Program-made: the position numbers and the translations under genes | In this document: positions 25,152-35,067 of the stretch, one piece after another | Layout of the letters: the number at the start of each line of letters is the position of its first letter | Position numbering within the stretch: the stretch's first letter is position 1 | The notes under the pieces: generated by a model | Seen by the model: the letters and a program-made list of their open reading frames with translations, nothing else | Databases searched by the model: none | What the model was told of the DNA's origin: nothing | Assembly (NCBI GenBank): GCA_009886625.1 | Contig: QXZA01000011.1 | Coordinates: 62,001 to 126,000 of the forward strand | Direction of reading: 5' to 3' | DNA length: 64,000 bases | From: Flavobacteriaceae bacterium | GTDB taxonomy: Bacteria; Bacteroidota; Bacteroidia; Flavobacteriales; Flavobacteriaceae

Positions 25152-28007
25152 ATGAGAAAAAAAGACAACAACATTCATATTGAAGGGGCTCGAGCTCACA
25201 ACTTGAAGAACTTAAATGTAACCATTCCAAGAGACGAATTAGTCGTTATTACAGGGCTTTCAGGAAGTGGAAAATCTTCCTTGGCATTTGACACCATTTA
25301 CGCTGAGGGACAGCGTCGCTACATGGAAACTTTTTCTGCCTATGTTAGGCAGTTTTTGGGAAATATGGAACGTCCAGATGTTGACAAAATAGATGGTCTG
25401 TCTCCCGTAATAGCCATTGAACAGAAAACGACATCCAAAAGTCCAAGATCTACTGTAGGTACCATCACAGAGCTTTATGATTATATTCGGTTGTTATACG
25501 CCAGAATAGGTGTCGCTTACAGTTATGTTTCTCAGCAAAAAATGGTTAGTTATACTGATGATCAGATTCAAGATTTGATTGTTGAAGAGTTTTTGGATAA
25601 AAAAATAATGCTTCTTGCTCCTATTATAAAGTCAAGAAAGGGTCATTATCGGGAATTGTTTGATTCTCTATCACGTCAGGGATTTTCTCGTGTATGTGTT
25701 GACGGTGTGGTCCTAGATTTGAAACCTGGGATGAAGGTAGACCGTTATAAAACTCATGATATTGAATTGGTCATTGACCGATTTACCGTAAAGAAAGATG
25801 AGGAATTCATTAAACGTTTTAATGAATCATTGGTGACTGCAATGCATTATGGAAAAGATGTCTTGATGACAATGGATATTGAATCCAGAGCTACTAGATA
25901 TTTCAGTCGTAATTTAATGTGCCCAACTTCAGGGATATCATATCCAAAACCTGAACCCAATTCCTTTTCTTTCAATTCACCAAAAGGAATGTGTCCAGAC
26001 TGCAAAGGATTGGGGATACAACACAAAGTGAATTTAAATAAAATCATCCCAGATTCAAGTTTATCAATAAGTCAGGGTGGAATTAGCCCTCTTGGGACTA
26101 AGAAAAATAATTGGACATACAAACAGATTGAGACAATTGCAACCTGTTATGAATTTTCACTCACTGATCCAATTGCAGAAATTCCTGCTAAAGCAATGGA
26201 GATAATTTTAAAAGGAAGTCAAGAAAAATTTGATATTCCTTCCTCTACTTTAGGAATTACTCGTACCTACAAAATAGATTTTGAAGGATTAGAGAATTAT
26301 ATAGAATCTTCCTATAAAGAAGCTGCTACAGCAAGTATCAAGCGCTGGGCATCCAGTTATATGGATGGTTATAGTTGCTCAACTTGTGAAGGTTCCAGAC
26401 TTAAGAAAGAGGTACTACATTTTAAGCTAGCAAATAGCACAATCGCAGATGTGGTCAGTATGGATTTGAAAGGTCTACATGAGTGGACACAACAGCTTTC
26501 TGAAAGTCTTTCTGAAAATGAAAATAAGATTGCTGCAGAAATCATAAAAGAAATTTTATCTCGCCTACAATTTTTATTGAATGTCGGTTTAGAATATTTA
26601 CAATTAAACCGTTCTTCAAAGTCTCTTTCTGGTGGAGAGGCTCAACGAATTAGATTGGCGACACAAATTGGTTCACAATTAGTCGGTGTATTGTACATTC
26701 TTGATGAACCCAGTGTTGGTTTGCATCAACGAGATAATGATCGATTAATAAATTCATTAATAGCGTTAAGAGACTTGGGAAATTCAGTGATTGTAGTAGA
26801 ACATGACAAAGACATGATGCTGCGCTCTGATTATCTAATCGATATGGGGCCTTATGCAGGGAAAAATGGTGGGGAAATCATTTCGCAAGGAACCCCAAAA
26901 TCAATTTTATCGGAAAACACACTAACTTCTAATTATTTAAGCGGTGCATTAGAGATAGAGATTCCATCCACAAGACGAAAAGGAAAGGGAGCAAAATTAA
27001 CGCTCTCAGGCTCTACAGGTAATAATCTAAAAAACATTACTGTTGATTTTCCTTTAGGTGTGATGATTGGAGTTACGGGCGTCTCAGGAAGCGGTAAGTC
27101 TACACTGGTCAACGAAACCCTCTACCCTATTTTAAATGCGCATATTTTTAACGGTGTGAAAGTACCATTGCCTTATGAAAAGATTTCCGGATTAGAATAT
27201 ATAGACAAAGTAGTGGATATTAACCAAAGTCCAATTGGGAGAACACCTAGAAGTAATCCAGCAACATACTGTGGAGTTTTTAGTGAAATACGCACCTTGT
27301 TTACTTTAACTCCAGAAGCTCAAATAAGAGGATATAAGCCCGGTCGCTTTAGTTTTAATGTTGTGGGTGGTCGATGTGAAACTTGCCAAGGAGGAGGAAT
27401 GAAGGTTATTGAAATGAATTTTTTACCGGATGTTTATGTTGAATGTGAGACCTGTAATGGAAAGCGTTTTAATCGTGAAACCCTTGAGATTCGTTATAAA
27501 GGGAAGTCCATCTCAGATGTGTTAAACATGTCGATTTATGAGGCTTGCGCCTTTTTTGAGGCCATTCCAAAAATCCACAGAAAAATAAAAATGATTCAAG
27601 ATGTTGGATTAGGGTATATTACTTTGGGGCAATCTTCAACGACCCTTTCGGGTGGAGAAGCACAACGCATTAAATTAGCCAGTGAGTTGTCCAAAAAAGA
27701 TACTGGAAACACTTTTTATATTTTAGATGAACCCACTACTGGATTACATTTCGAAGACATTCGTGTTCTCCTTGAAGTATTAACGATTCTAGTGGAAAAA
27801 GGAAATACTGTTTTAATTATCGAACATAATCTTGATGTAATCAAACAAGTAGATCATGTAATTGATATAGGTCCAGAAGGAGGACGCTATGGTGGAGAAC
27901 TTATTTGTCAAGGAACTCCAGAAGAAATTATCGCGCACAAATCAAGTCATACTGCACGATTTTTAAATAAAGAATTTGAGACCCAATTTACCCAAAACTT
28001 AATATGA
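25152..28007 (+). CDS. uvrA: Excinuclease ABC subunit A (UvrA)
   Basis: A 951-residue damage-recognition ATPase of nucleotide excision repair. It has two ABC modules: Walker A GLSGSGKSS near residue 35 with signature LSGGEAQRIRLA, and GVSGSGKST near residue 642 with signature LSGGEAQRIKLA. The C-terminal zinc finger is intact (CETCQGGG and CETCNGKR, about residues 740-770). The first zinc module has CPTSG where many UvrA proteins have a second cysteine, a form I associate with Bacteroidota. ATG 25152 is preferred over the in-frame TTG at 25137, which lies inside the promoter box. It overlaps the LOG gene by four bases. Confidence 0.97.
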   Translation: MRKKDNNIHIEGARAHNLKNLNVTIPRDELVVITGLSGSGKSSLAFDTIYAEGQRRYMETFSAYVRQFLGNMERPDVDKIDGLSPVIAIEQKTTSKSPRSTVGTITELYDYIRLLYARIGVAYSYVSQQKMVSYTDDQIQDLIVEEFLDKKIMLLAPIIKSRKGHYRELFDSLSRQGFSRVCVDGVVLDLKPGMKVDRYKTHDIELVIDRFTVKKDEEFIKRFNESLVTAMHYGKDVLMTMDIESRATRYFSRNLMCPTSGISYPKPEPNSFSFNSPKGMCPDCKGLGIQHKVNLNKIIPDSSLSISQGGISPLGTKKNNWTYKQIETIATCYEFSLTDPIAEIPAKAMEIILKGSQEKFDIPSSTLGITRTYKIDFEGLENYIESSYKEAATASIKRWASSYMDGYSCSTCEGSRLKKEVLHFKLANSTIADVVSMDLKGLHEWTQQLSESLSENENKIAAEIIKEILSRLQFLLNVGLEYLQLNRSSKSLSGGEAQRIRLATQIGSQLVGVLYILDEPSVGLHQRDNDRLINSLIALRDLGNSVIVVEHDKDMMLRSDYLIDMGPYAGKNGGEIISQGTPKSILSENTLTSNYLSGALEIEIPSTRRKGKGAKLTLSGSTGNNLKNITVDFPLGVMIGVTGVSGSGKSTLVNETLYPILNAHIFNGVKVPLPYEKISGLEYIDKVVDINQSPIGRTPRSNPATYCGVFSEIRTLFTLTPEAQIRGYKPGRFSFNVVGGRCETCQGGGMKVIEMNFLPDVYVECETCNGKRFNRETLEIRYKGKSISDVLNMSIYEACAFFEAIPKIHRKIKMIQDVGLGYITLGQSSTTLSGGEAQRIKLASELSKKDTGNTFYILDEPTTGLHFEDIRVLLEVLTILVEKGNTVLIIEHNLDVIKQVDHVIDIGPEGGRYGGELICQGTPEEIIAHKSSHTARFLNKEFETQFTQNLI

Positions 28008-28681
28008 AAACCCACAAGAACTGGAATGAAATAAAAACAAATGATTCATGGGCTTTGTTCAAAATCATGAGTGAATTTGTAGAAGGATATGAAAAAATGA
28101 GTGCCATTGGCCCTTGTATTTCTGTTTTTGGATCCGCTAGAACTCCAGAAGACCACCCTACCTATCAACTAACAGTCGATATATCTGAAGCCATTGCTCG
28201 TTCAGGATATGGAATTATAAGTGGTGGGGGTCCAGGAATTATGGAGGCTGCTAACCGTGGAGCTCAGAAAGCAGGAGGAATATCTGTTGGATTAAACATT
28301 AAGCTTCCTTTTGAACAATTTAGTAATCCATACATTGATCAAGATAAACTGATTGACTTTCAGTACTTTTTTGTTCGAAAAGTAATGTTTGTCAAATATG
28401 CTCAAGGTTTTGTTGTAATGCCAGGAGGCGTAGGGACTTTAGATGAGCTTTTTGAAGCCTTTACTCTCTTGCAAACCACCAAAGTTGCCAAGTTTCCTAT
28501 TATTCTAGTGGGAAGTTCATATTGGAATGGATTAGTTGATTGGATCAAGAATACGTTGCTGGCTGAGAAAAATATTAGCCCAGAAGACTTGGATTTCTTT
28601 GTAGTGGTGGATACAGTTGATGAAGTAATGAAAAATCTTAATCGTTTTTATAGTAAGGATAACTTCAAACCTAATTTTTAA
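28004..28681 (+). CDS. LOG family protein (TIGR00730, nucleoside-5'-monophosphate phosphoribohydrolase-like)
   Basis: A 225-residue Rossmann-type protein with both LOG motifs: GGGPGIMEAANRGA (about residue 75) and PGGVGTLDELFE (about 142). Relatives release the base from cytokinin nucleotides or other nucleoside monophosphates and were once misnamed lysine decarboxylases. It overlaps the uvrA stop (ATGA) and the next gene's start (TAATG), so it sits in a tightly coupled three-gene run. Its natural substrate in bacteria like this is not known. Confidence 0.9.
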   Translation: MKTHKNWNEIKTNDSWALFKIMSEFVEGYEKMSAIGPCISVFGSARTPEDHPTYQLTVDISEAIARSGYGIISGGGPGIMEAANRGAQKAGGISVGLNIKLPFEQFSNPYIDQDKLIDFQYFFVRKVMFVKYAQGFVVMPGGVGTLDELFEAFTLLQTTKVAKFPIILVGSSYWNGLVDWIKNTLLAEKNISPEDLDFFVVVDTVDEVMKNLNRFYSKDNFKPNF

Positions 28682-31545
28682 TGCGAAATACTTTTGTTTT
28701 ATGTACTCACAAAACAAGTATGCTGACCTTGATGTTAGTGACTTTAAGCTTGGTGGCTCAGAATACAAAATATACAATAGAGGCTACTTTAAATCCTGAA
28801 TTAAAATTAGTAAAAGTAGAACAAGAAATAAGATTCACCAATCCAGCCTCAGAACCCTCAAATCTAGTATATCTTCAAGATTGGGTGAATGCTTATAAGG
28901 ATACCCAAACTCCACTAGCAAAACGCTATGCAGAAGATTTTAATAGAAGTTTTTATTCTTCTGCAAAGAGCAAGCGCGGATTTACAACAATAGATACTCT
29001 TCATAATTTCAAGCACCCTTTGGTATGGCAAAGATTAAAGGATCAGCCTGATATTATTAAAGTTTTTCTCCAAGAATTTCTTGCTCCTGGTGCTACAACT
29101 ACCCTTACGTTAAATTATACAATCAGAATTCCAGACAGTAAATTTACAGGGATGGGAATTAACGATGCTGGGCGAGTTTACCTAAATCATTGGAATATAG
29201 TTGTAGCTCCATTTCGAAATGGATTATGGCAGCTACAAAGCAATTTAAATCTAGAGGATTATAGTGGTCCTGCTTCTGATTATGAACTAAGGTGGAGGTA
29301 TCCAAAAGATTACTTTTTGACAAGTAATCTCATAGAAACAGGAAATGATAATGGGGAAGTAATAAAAAGTACATCGTTTAAAGATACTAACCGTATTCAA
29401 GCCGATTTTATATTTGATACTTCGAACAAGTTCATCACGGTCACATTAAAAAATGGAAAAAAGATAGTTACAGACTTACTGCCCCCACGCTCTGGAAATG
29501 TGGATCTTAAATCAACTTTTGAACGCATTGTTCAATATGCCGACACCCTCTTCACTCCTTTTCCAAATCAGAAAATTTTAATTTTAAAATCCACTTACGA
29601 TAAAAATCCTTTTTATGGATTAAATCAATTGCAGACTGAGGTTAAAATTTCTAAGAATAAAACCATCAATTTAAAATTCTTTACGGATACTTTTTTTTAT
29701 GAAATAAAAGTCTTGAAGGCCTATTTCGGGAGGTATATTAATCAAACACTCTCTATTGATAAGCGTCAGGGACATTGGGTGATTGGTGGGCTTCACACTT
29801 ATGCTATGATCAAGTATGTTGAGGATTCTTATCCAGATCAGAAATTTTTGGGTAATCTTGCTAATTTTAAAGTATTAAACCTCACTCTTTTAAAAAACTA
29901 CAGCATCGCTCAATTAGGATTTAATGATGCATATGAATTTATTTTTGAATTCGTTGAAAATTCAAACATTCATCAGGCAGACAAACAGTCTAAAGATAAG
30001 CTGACAAAATTTAATGAGAAAATTGCAGGACCTTATCATGTCGGCATTGGACTTCGATATATTGAAACCTATCAAAGTATTGATTGGCTTCCAAATACCC
30101 TCAAAAGATATTTGATGGCAAAGGGAAGCTTAGACTTCCAAACCTTATTGGAAAAAGGAGAAGATGATTTGAGTTGGTTTTTTGGAAACTACATTAGCGA
30201 GCGCAAGTCGTTTGATTTGAAAATAAGAGAGCTACAAAAAACGGCGGATTCAATAAGTTTTAAGGTTACAAGTAGAGATCAAAGAGCATTACCGGTTTTG
30301 GTGGGACTGGTAAAAGACGATCAAATTGTAAAGCAAGAATGGATCAAGTTAAAAGCACAAGATACGATCATTAAATGGGAACGTTCAGAGGCAGATTATA
30401 TAGCGCTCAATCCAAATGTCAATTTTCCAGAAGCCAACAAGGGTAATAATTGGAAATCGTTGACAAATCCTATTGGAATAAAACCTCTAAAGTTCACCTT
30501 AGTAAAGGATGCAGAAGATCTTCAAAAAGAGCAGGTATTTTTTCACCCAGTGTTTGATTTTAATGCCTATGATGGTATCACCACTGGAATTCGCTTTTAT
30601 AACAGCAGAGTAAAAAACAGACCTTTTGAGTTTGATTTTCATCCTCAATACAGTTTTGTAGAAAAAAGTATTGTTGGATTTTTTAAAGCAGATTATAAAT
30701 TATTCAAAGCCAATAGTAAAAACTATTTAACACGTTTTAGGATGTCAGGAAGTAGTTTTCATTATGATTCCAATTACCGCTATTCCGTTTTGATTCCCTC
30801 TATTGGTTGGTCATTTAGACCAAAAAATATTCGAGACAATAAGCGACAAATCCTTCAATTGGCGTGGTATAACGTATTTCGGGATAAGTCACCAAATGTA
30901 GTGACAAATCCAGATTACAGTATAATAAACTTACGACATGCCTTTGTTCAAAACAATACCATAGACTATTTAAGCGCCAGAAGCAATATTGAATTTTCAA
31001 AACCTTTTGGTAAAATACAGTTTACTGGAGAAGCAAGGAAATTGTTTCCTAGTGGTCGACAATTGAGTGCGAGGGTGTTTTTGGGTAAATTCCTTTGGCA
31101 CAATAATTTAAACACACAATTCTTTGATTTCAACTTAAATCGCCCATCCGATTATCTTTTTCAATATGGCTATTTGGGGAGATCAGAAACAACAGGGGTG
31201 TATAGTCAACAGTATATACCTGCAGAGGGAGGATTCAAATCAAAGTTTGAACAGTCAACAGCCAATGACTATATGATTTCTTTAAATACTTCCATGGGTA
31301 TATGGAAGTGGTTTGAAGTTTATGGAGATGTGGGAATGTTAAAAAATATAGGATCTGACGCTAAAGTATATTTTGACTCTGGGGTCAAATTAAATCTTAC
31401 ACCTGATTATTTAGAGTTGTATTTCCCTATATTTTCCTCCAATGGATTTTCATTGACACAGCCAAGATTTGCTACAAAAATTCGATTTATTTTATATCCA
31501 GGATTTAAAACCTTAACCAGCTTATTCACTCGTAAGTGGTTTTAA
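28681..31545 (+). CDS. Large exported M1-peptidase-like protein without a visible zinc motif
   Basis: A 954-residue exported protein; the signal peptide is within the first 27 residues (MLTLMLVTLSLVAQ), and an internal ATG at 28720 is an alternative start. Residues about 28-560 resemble the M1 aminopeptidase fold: an N-terminal beta domain, then a helical domain with GHWVIGGLHTYAMIKYVE. I find no HExxH motif, and the position where M1 enzymes carry the third zinc ligand reads IGGLHTY, so it is probably catalytically dead. The last 380 residues have alternating strands and a terminal KWF, suggesting an outer-membrane barrel. The role is unknown. Confidence 0.65.
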   Translation: MRNTFVLCTHKTSMLTLMLVTLSLVAQNTKYTIEATLNPELKLVKVEQEIRFTNPASEPSNLVYLQDWVNAYKDTQTPLAKRYAEDFNRSFYSSAKSKRGFTTIDTLHNFKHPLVWQRLKDQPDIIKVFLQEFLAPGATTTLTLNYTIRIPDSKFTGMGINDAGRVYLNHWNIVVAPFRNGLWQLQSNLNLEDYSGPASDYELRWRYPKDYFLTSNLIETGNDNGEVIKSTSFKDTNRIQADFIFDTSNKFITVTLKNGKKIVTDLLPPRSGNVDLKSTFERIVQYADTLFTPFPNQKILILKSTYDKNPFYGLNQLQTEVKISKNKTINLKFFTDTFFYEIKVLKAYFGRYINQTLSIDKRQGHWVIGGLHTYAMIKYVEDSYPDQKFLGNLANFKVLNLTLLKNYSIAQLGFNDAYEFIFEFVENSNIHQADKQSKDKLTKFNEKIAGPYHVGIGLRYIETYQSIDWLPNTLKRYLMAKGSLDFQTLLEKGEDDLSWFFGNYISERKSFDLKIRELQKTADSISFKVTSRDQRALPVLVGLVKDDQIVKQEWIKLKAQDTIIKWERSEADYIALNPNVNFPEANKGNNWKSLTNPIGIKPLKFTLVKDAEDLQKEQVFFHPVFDFNAYDGITTGIRFYNSRVKNRPFEFDFHPQYSFVEKSIVGFFKADYKLFKANSKNYLTRFRMSGSSFHYDSNYRYSVLIPSIGWSFRPKNIRDNKRQILQLAWYNVFRDKSPNVVTNPDYSIINLRHAFVQNNTIDYLSARSNIEFSKPFGKIQFTGEARKLFPSGRQLSARVFLGKFLWHNNLNTQFFDFNLNRPSDYLFQYGYLGRSETTGVYSQQYIPAEGGFKSKFEQSTANDYMISLNTSMGIWKWFEVYGDVGMLKNIGSDAKVYFDSGVKLNLTPDYLELYFPIFSSNGFSLTQPRFATKIRFILYPGFKTLTSLFTRKWF

Positions 31546-31569
31546 ACTAACTACTTATAAAACTTGTTA

Positions 31570-31618
31570 AAAGCCCATTTGCAAAGGCTTTACGGACCGT
31601 TTTATTTTTGTATTTTTG
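31570..31618 (+). promoter_or_regulatory. Promoter region of the 2-oxoacid dehydrogenase gene
   Basis: TTTG at 31578-31581 and TATTTTTG at 31603-31610, 21 bases apart, form a good Bacteroidota -33/-7 pair. A second TATTTTTG lies at 31611-31618. The inverted repeat AAAGCC (31570-31575) and GGCTTT (31586-31591) brackets the -33 element and may be an operator. Confidence 0.6.
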
Positions 31619-31627
31619 CACTTCAAG

Positions 31628-34039
31628 ATGAAAACCCAAAATCAAAAAGAAGATATCAAAATCAGTTTTGAAGCCTTTAAAAATCAAGTTTTAGAGGACT
31701 TCAAGCTTGCTGTTTTAAGTAGAGAATGCAGTCTCGCAGGAAGAAGAGAAGTTTTTTCTGGAAAAGGTAAGTTTGGGATTTTTGGTGATGGAAAAGAATT
31801 ACCTCAATTGGCGTTAAGTCATTATTTCAAAAAAGGAGATTTCCGATCAGGATATTATCGTGATCAAACCCTATTATTTTCTCAAGGTTTATTAACCGTT
31901 GAGAACGTTTTTGCTGCATTATACGCAGATTTAGATTTAGAACGTGAACCCATGTCAGGAGGACGTCAAATGGGTGGTCATTTTGTTACTTCTAGTCGAG
32001 ATTCAGAAGGGAATTGGAAAAATCTTTTGGAGCAAAAAAATCACAGTGGTGATATCTCGCCCACCGGATCACAAATGCCTAGACTTTTAGGTTTAGCACA
32101 AGCCTCTAAAATATACAGAAGCCATAAAACCCACAACGATAAACTATTTTCTAATAATGGAAATGAGATCGCTTGGGGTACCATTGGTAATGCCTCTACA
32201 AGTGAGGGTATGTTTTTTGAAACACTGAATGCCGCTGGAGTGATGCAAGTGCCAATGGTAATTAGCGTTTGGGATGATGATTATGGAATTTCTGTTTCCA
32301 ATAAAGACCAAACTGTAAAAGAAAGTATCTCTGAAGCTTTAAAGGGTTTTCAACGTACTGACGATACACCTGGATTTGAAATTATACAAGTAAAAGGTTG
32401 GGATTACCTCGCTTTAATTGAAGCCTACGCATTTGCTTCACGTGTAGCTAGAGAGGAACATGTTCCAGTGCTTGTTCATGTTATTGAATTAACACAACCT
32501 CTAGGACATTCATCCTCAGGTTCGCATGAACGCTATAAATCTAAAGAACGTCTTGAATGGGAGGACGCGTTTGATTGCAATAAAAAAATGCGCTCTTGGA
32601 TCATTTCAGAGGGATTTGAAACAGAGGAAGCATTGTTGAAAATAGAAGAAGAGGCAAAGAAAAAAGTTAGAGTAGCCAAAAGATCTGCATGGGAAAGCTA
32701 CATGACCCCCATTCTTAAAGAAAAAAAAAAATTAGTCAAGTTTTCTGAAACCCTCCGAAAAGTAACCCATAATGACACACAAATCCAAGTTATTTTTTCT
32801 ACTCTAGAAAAGGTTTTGGACTTGGGCTATAAGGATATTATATCTGCTGGACGACAGATAAAGCATCTCTTGGCAAAATATCCAGATCAAGAAACGGATA
32901 GTTTTATCAAATGGTTGAACCAATTAACCATGTATGTAAGTGACAAAATATCTTCTCATTTGTACACTGTTTCTAAAGAAGATCTTATTGCTTTTAAATC
33001 AACTCCTCCTCAGTATTCCGAAGATGCTTCAACTGTTGATGGACGAATGATTATTAGAGATAATTTTGAAGTACTCTTGAAAAAGTATGATAATCTATTG
33101 ATTTTTGGAGAAGATGTTGGGAAAATAGGTGATGTAAACCAAGGACTTGAGGGCTTACAGGCAAAGTTTGGTGAAATTAGAGTAGCAGATACTGGAATAC
33201 GCGAAGCATCTATTGCTGGACAGGGAATAGGAATGGCGCTCAGAGGCTTACGCCCTATTGCAGAGGTTCAATATCTAGATTATATTTTATATTGTATCCA
33301 GATCCTAAGTGATGATTTAGCCAGTATGAACTACCGCACAGTAGGCCAACAAATAGCTCCATTGATCATACGAACAAGAGGGCATCGACTGGAGGGAATT
33401 TGGCATTCAGGATCTCCAATGGGAGGCATGATTCATCTGCTAAGAGGAATGCATATTCTTGTTCCAAGAAACATGGTTCAAGCTGCTGGTTTCTATAATA
33501 CATTACTACAAATTGAACAACCTGCTGTGGTTGTTGAATCATTAAATGGATATCGTTTAAAAGAAAAACGCCCTTCTAATCTTGGAGAGTTTACTTTACA
33601 ACTGGGTAAAATTGAAGTGCTTGCAGAAGGAAATGATCTTACTGTAGTATCCTATGGTTCCACATTGCGTATTGTAGAACAAACAGCAAAACGATTATTA
33701 CAAGCTGGAATTTCAATTGAAGTTATTGATATACAAAGTTTGATTCCATTTGATTTAAATGAAGAAATACGTTTGAGTGTTGTCAAAACAAATCGAATTC
33801 TTATAGTAGATGAAGATGTTCCTGGTGGAGCTGCCTCCTATATACTTCAACAGTTAATAGATAAGCAACGTATTTTTCCTTTACTTGATAGTGCACCGAA
33901 ATTGCTTTCTGCAAAAGCACACAGGCCAGCCTATGGTGGAGACGGCGACTATTTTTCTAAACCTTCAGAAGATGATATTTTTGAAACAGTTTACAGCATC
34001 ATGCATGAGGCAAACCCAACAAAATTCCCTATTCGCTAA
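31628..34039 (+). CDS. 2-Oxoacid dehydrogenase E1, alpha and beta subunits fused (branched-chain type)
   Basis: An 803-residue thiamine-diphosphate enzyme in which E1-alpha (about residues 20-420) and E1-beta (about 465-800) form one chain. The alpha part carries SGGRQMGGHFVTSS, the pocket GTIGNASTSEGMFFE and a phosphorylation-loop-like HSSSGSHERYKS. The beta part carries IFGEDVGKIGDVNQG and the RTRGHRLEGIWHSG segment. The fused form is common in Bacteroidota and usually assigned to 2-oxoisovalerate dehydrogenase; pyruvate cannot be excluded. E2 and E3 are not in the window. ATG 31628 is chosen because upstream in-frame codons overlap the promoter box. It overlaps convergent holA by four bases. 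Confidence 0.88.
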   Translation: MKTQNQKEDIKISFEAFKNQVLEDFKLAVLSRECSLAGRREVFSGKGKFGIFGDGKELPQLALSHYFKKGDFRSGYYRDQTLLFSQGLLTVENVFAALYADLDLEREPMSGGRQMGGHFVTSSRDSEGNWKNLLEQKNHSGDISPTGSQMPRLLGLAQASKIYRSHKTHNDKLFSNNGNEIAWGTIGNASTSEGMFFETLNAAGVMQVPMVISVWDDDYGISVSNKDQTVKESISEALKGFQRTDDTPGFEIIQVKGWDYLALIEAYAFASRVAREEHVPVLVHVIELTQPLGHSSSGSHERYKSKERLEWEDAFDCNKKMRSWIISEGFETEEALLKIEEEAKKKVRVAKRSAWESYMTPILKEKKKLVKFSETLRKVTHNDTQIQVIFSTLEKVLDLGYKDIISAGRQIKHLLAKYPDQETDSFIKWLNQLTMYVSDKISSHLYTVSKEDLIAFKSTPPQYSEDASTVDGRMIIRDNFEVLLKKYDNLLIFGEDVGKIGDVNQGLEGLQAKFGEIRVADTGIREASIAGQGIGMALRGLRPIAEVQYLDYILYCIQILSDDLASMNYRTVGQQIAPLIIRTRGHRLEGIWHSGSPMGGMIHLLRGMHILVPRNMVQAAGFYNTLLQIEQPAVVVESLNGYRLKEKRPSNLGEFTLQLGKIEVLAEGNDLTVVSYGSTLRIVEQTAKRLLQAGISIEVIDIQSLIPFDLNEEIRLSVVKTNRILIVDEDVPGGAASYILQQLIDKQRIFPLLDSAPKLLSAKAHRPAYGGDGDYFSKPSEDDIFETVYSIMHEANPTKFPIR

Positions 34040-35040
34040 AGCGTGAATAATTTCAGTATCAATTCTTCCATGATTTGCTGTGGGCTTGTGTTTACCCCCT
34101 TTATTCCTTTACTTTTTAAATCAGCATCTAAAATAAAGCGCATCGCCTCTGTGATCTGTTTCATGGAAAAACGAGCTGCCGCACTTTGGAAGTCTTTAAC
34201 AAAGAAAGGCTTAACACCCAGAACACGTGCAGTATCTGCGGGATTCTTAAGGCCTTTAAGTATTAATAATTTTTGAAAATAATTATGCAAGGTTGATAAA
34301 GTCAACACCATGGGATGGTTTTTTGGATTTCTATTGAGATACTGAATAATCTGGAAAGCCTTTGAAAATTGACCAAGACCAATGGCTTTTTGTAATTCAA
34401 AACTATTGAATTCTTTACTTATCCCTACATGTGACTCAATATGATCTGGAGTGATGGTTTCACCCTCTTTAACAACGAGCTTTAGTTTCACAAGTTCATT
34501 GTGTAATGCACTTAAATTGGCACCAATATACTCCGAAAGTAAAGTAGACGCAGTGGGAGAAAGAGACAGCTTTAAATTTCTTGCCTCCTCAGCGACCCAT
34601 TTTGTTAACTGATTATCATAGAGAGGCTTTACCGTTAGCACCTCTCCCACCTTTTCAGCAGCTTTATAAAGCTTCTTCCTTTTATCAAAGGGCTTATGCT
34701 TAAAGCAAAAAACCATGATAGTTTGTGGCGTTGGATTTTCAACATATCCTGATAAATCGTCCCAGGAAGATGAGGACATAAATTGAGCTTCTTTGATAAT
34801 GACAACATTATATTGTGCTACCATAGGATAGCGTTTTGCTGTTTCTATAATTTCTGCAGGAGTCGCTTCTTTCCCATAAAAAAGTGTAAAATCAAAATCA
34901 CGTGATTGCTCATTGACTAATTTTTTAATCAATGCGTTGGTCACAGCTTCTATATAATAGGATTCAGTCCCCGACAATAGATAAAATGGCGAAAACTGAT
35001 CGTGCTTAATTTTGGAAAGTAGCGTGTGGAACGCTTGCAT
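34036..35040 (-). CDS. holA: DNA polymerase III delta subunit
   Basis: A 334-residue clamp-loader subunit. The N-terminal ATPase-like domain begins FHTLLSKIKHDQFSPFYLLSG with family segments YYIEAVTNAL and PMVAQYNVVIIKEAQFM. The central VAEEARNLKLSLSPTASTLL and C-terminal helices (HPMVLTLSTLHNYFQKLL) match HolA. It opens the beta sliding clamp during loading. It is divergent from the HsdR_N gene, with 27 bases between the two starts; the pair is a recurrent arrangement in flavobacteria as far as I recall. Confidence 0.92.
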   Translation of the reverse strand: MQAFHTLLSKIKHDQFSPFYLLSGTESYYIEAVTNALIKKLVNEQSRDFDFTLFYGKEATPAEIIETAKRYPMVAQYNVVIIKEAQFMSSSSWDDLSGYVENPTPQTIMVFCFKHKPFDKRKKLYKAAEKVGEVLTVKPLYDNQLTKWVAEEARNLKLSLSPTASTLLSEYIGANLSALHNELVKLKLVVKEGETITPDHIESHVGISKEFNSFELQKAIGLGQFSKAFQIIQYLNRNPKNHPMVLTLSTLHNYFQKLLILKGLKNPADTARVLGVKPFFVKDFQSAAARFSMKQITEAMRFILDADLKSKGIKGVNTSPQQIMEELILKLFTL

Positions 35041-35067
35041 ATTAAAAATTTATTGCATTTTTACAGC

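Noticed and set aside
28004-28681. Lysine decarboxylase role for the LOG protein
   Set aside because: The old name is misleading; the motifs are those of phosphoribohydrolases, so I do not link it to the lysine operon.
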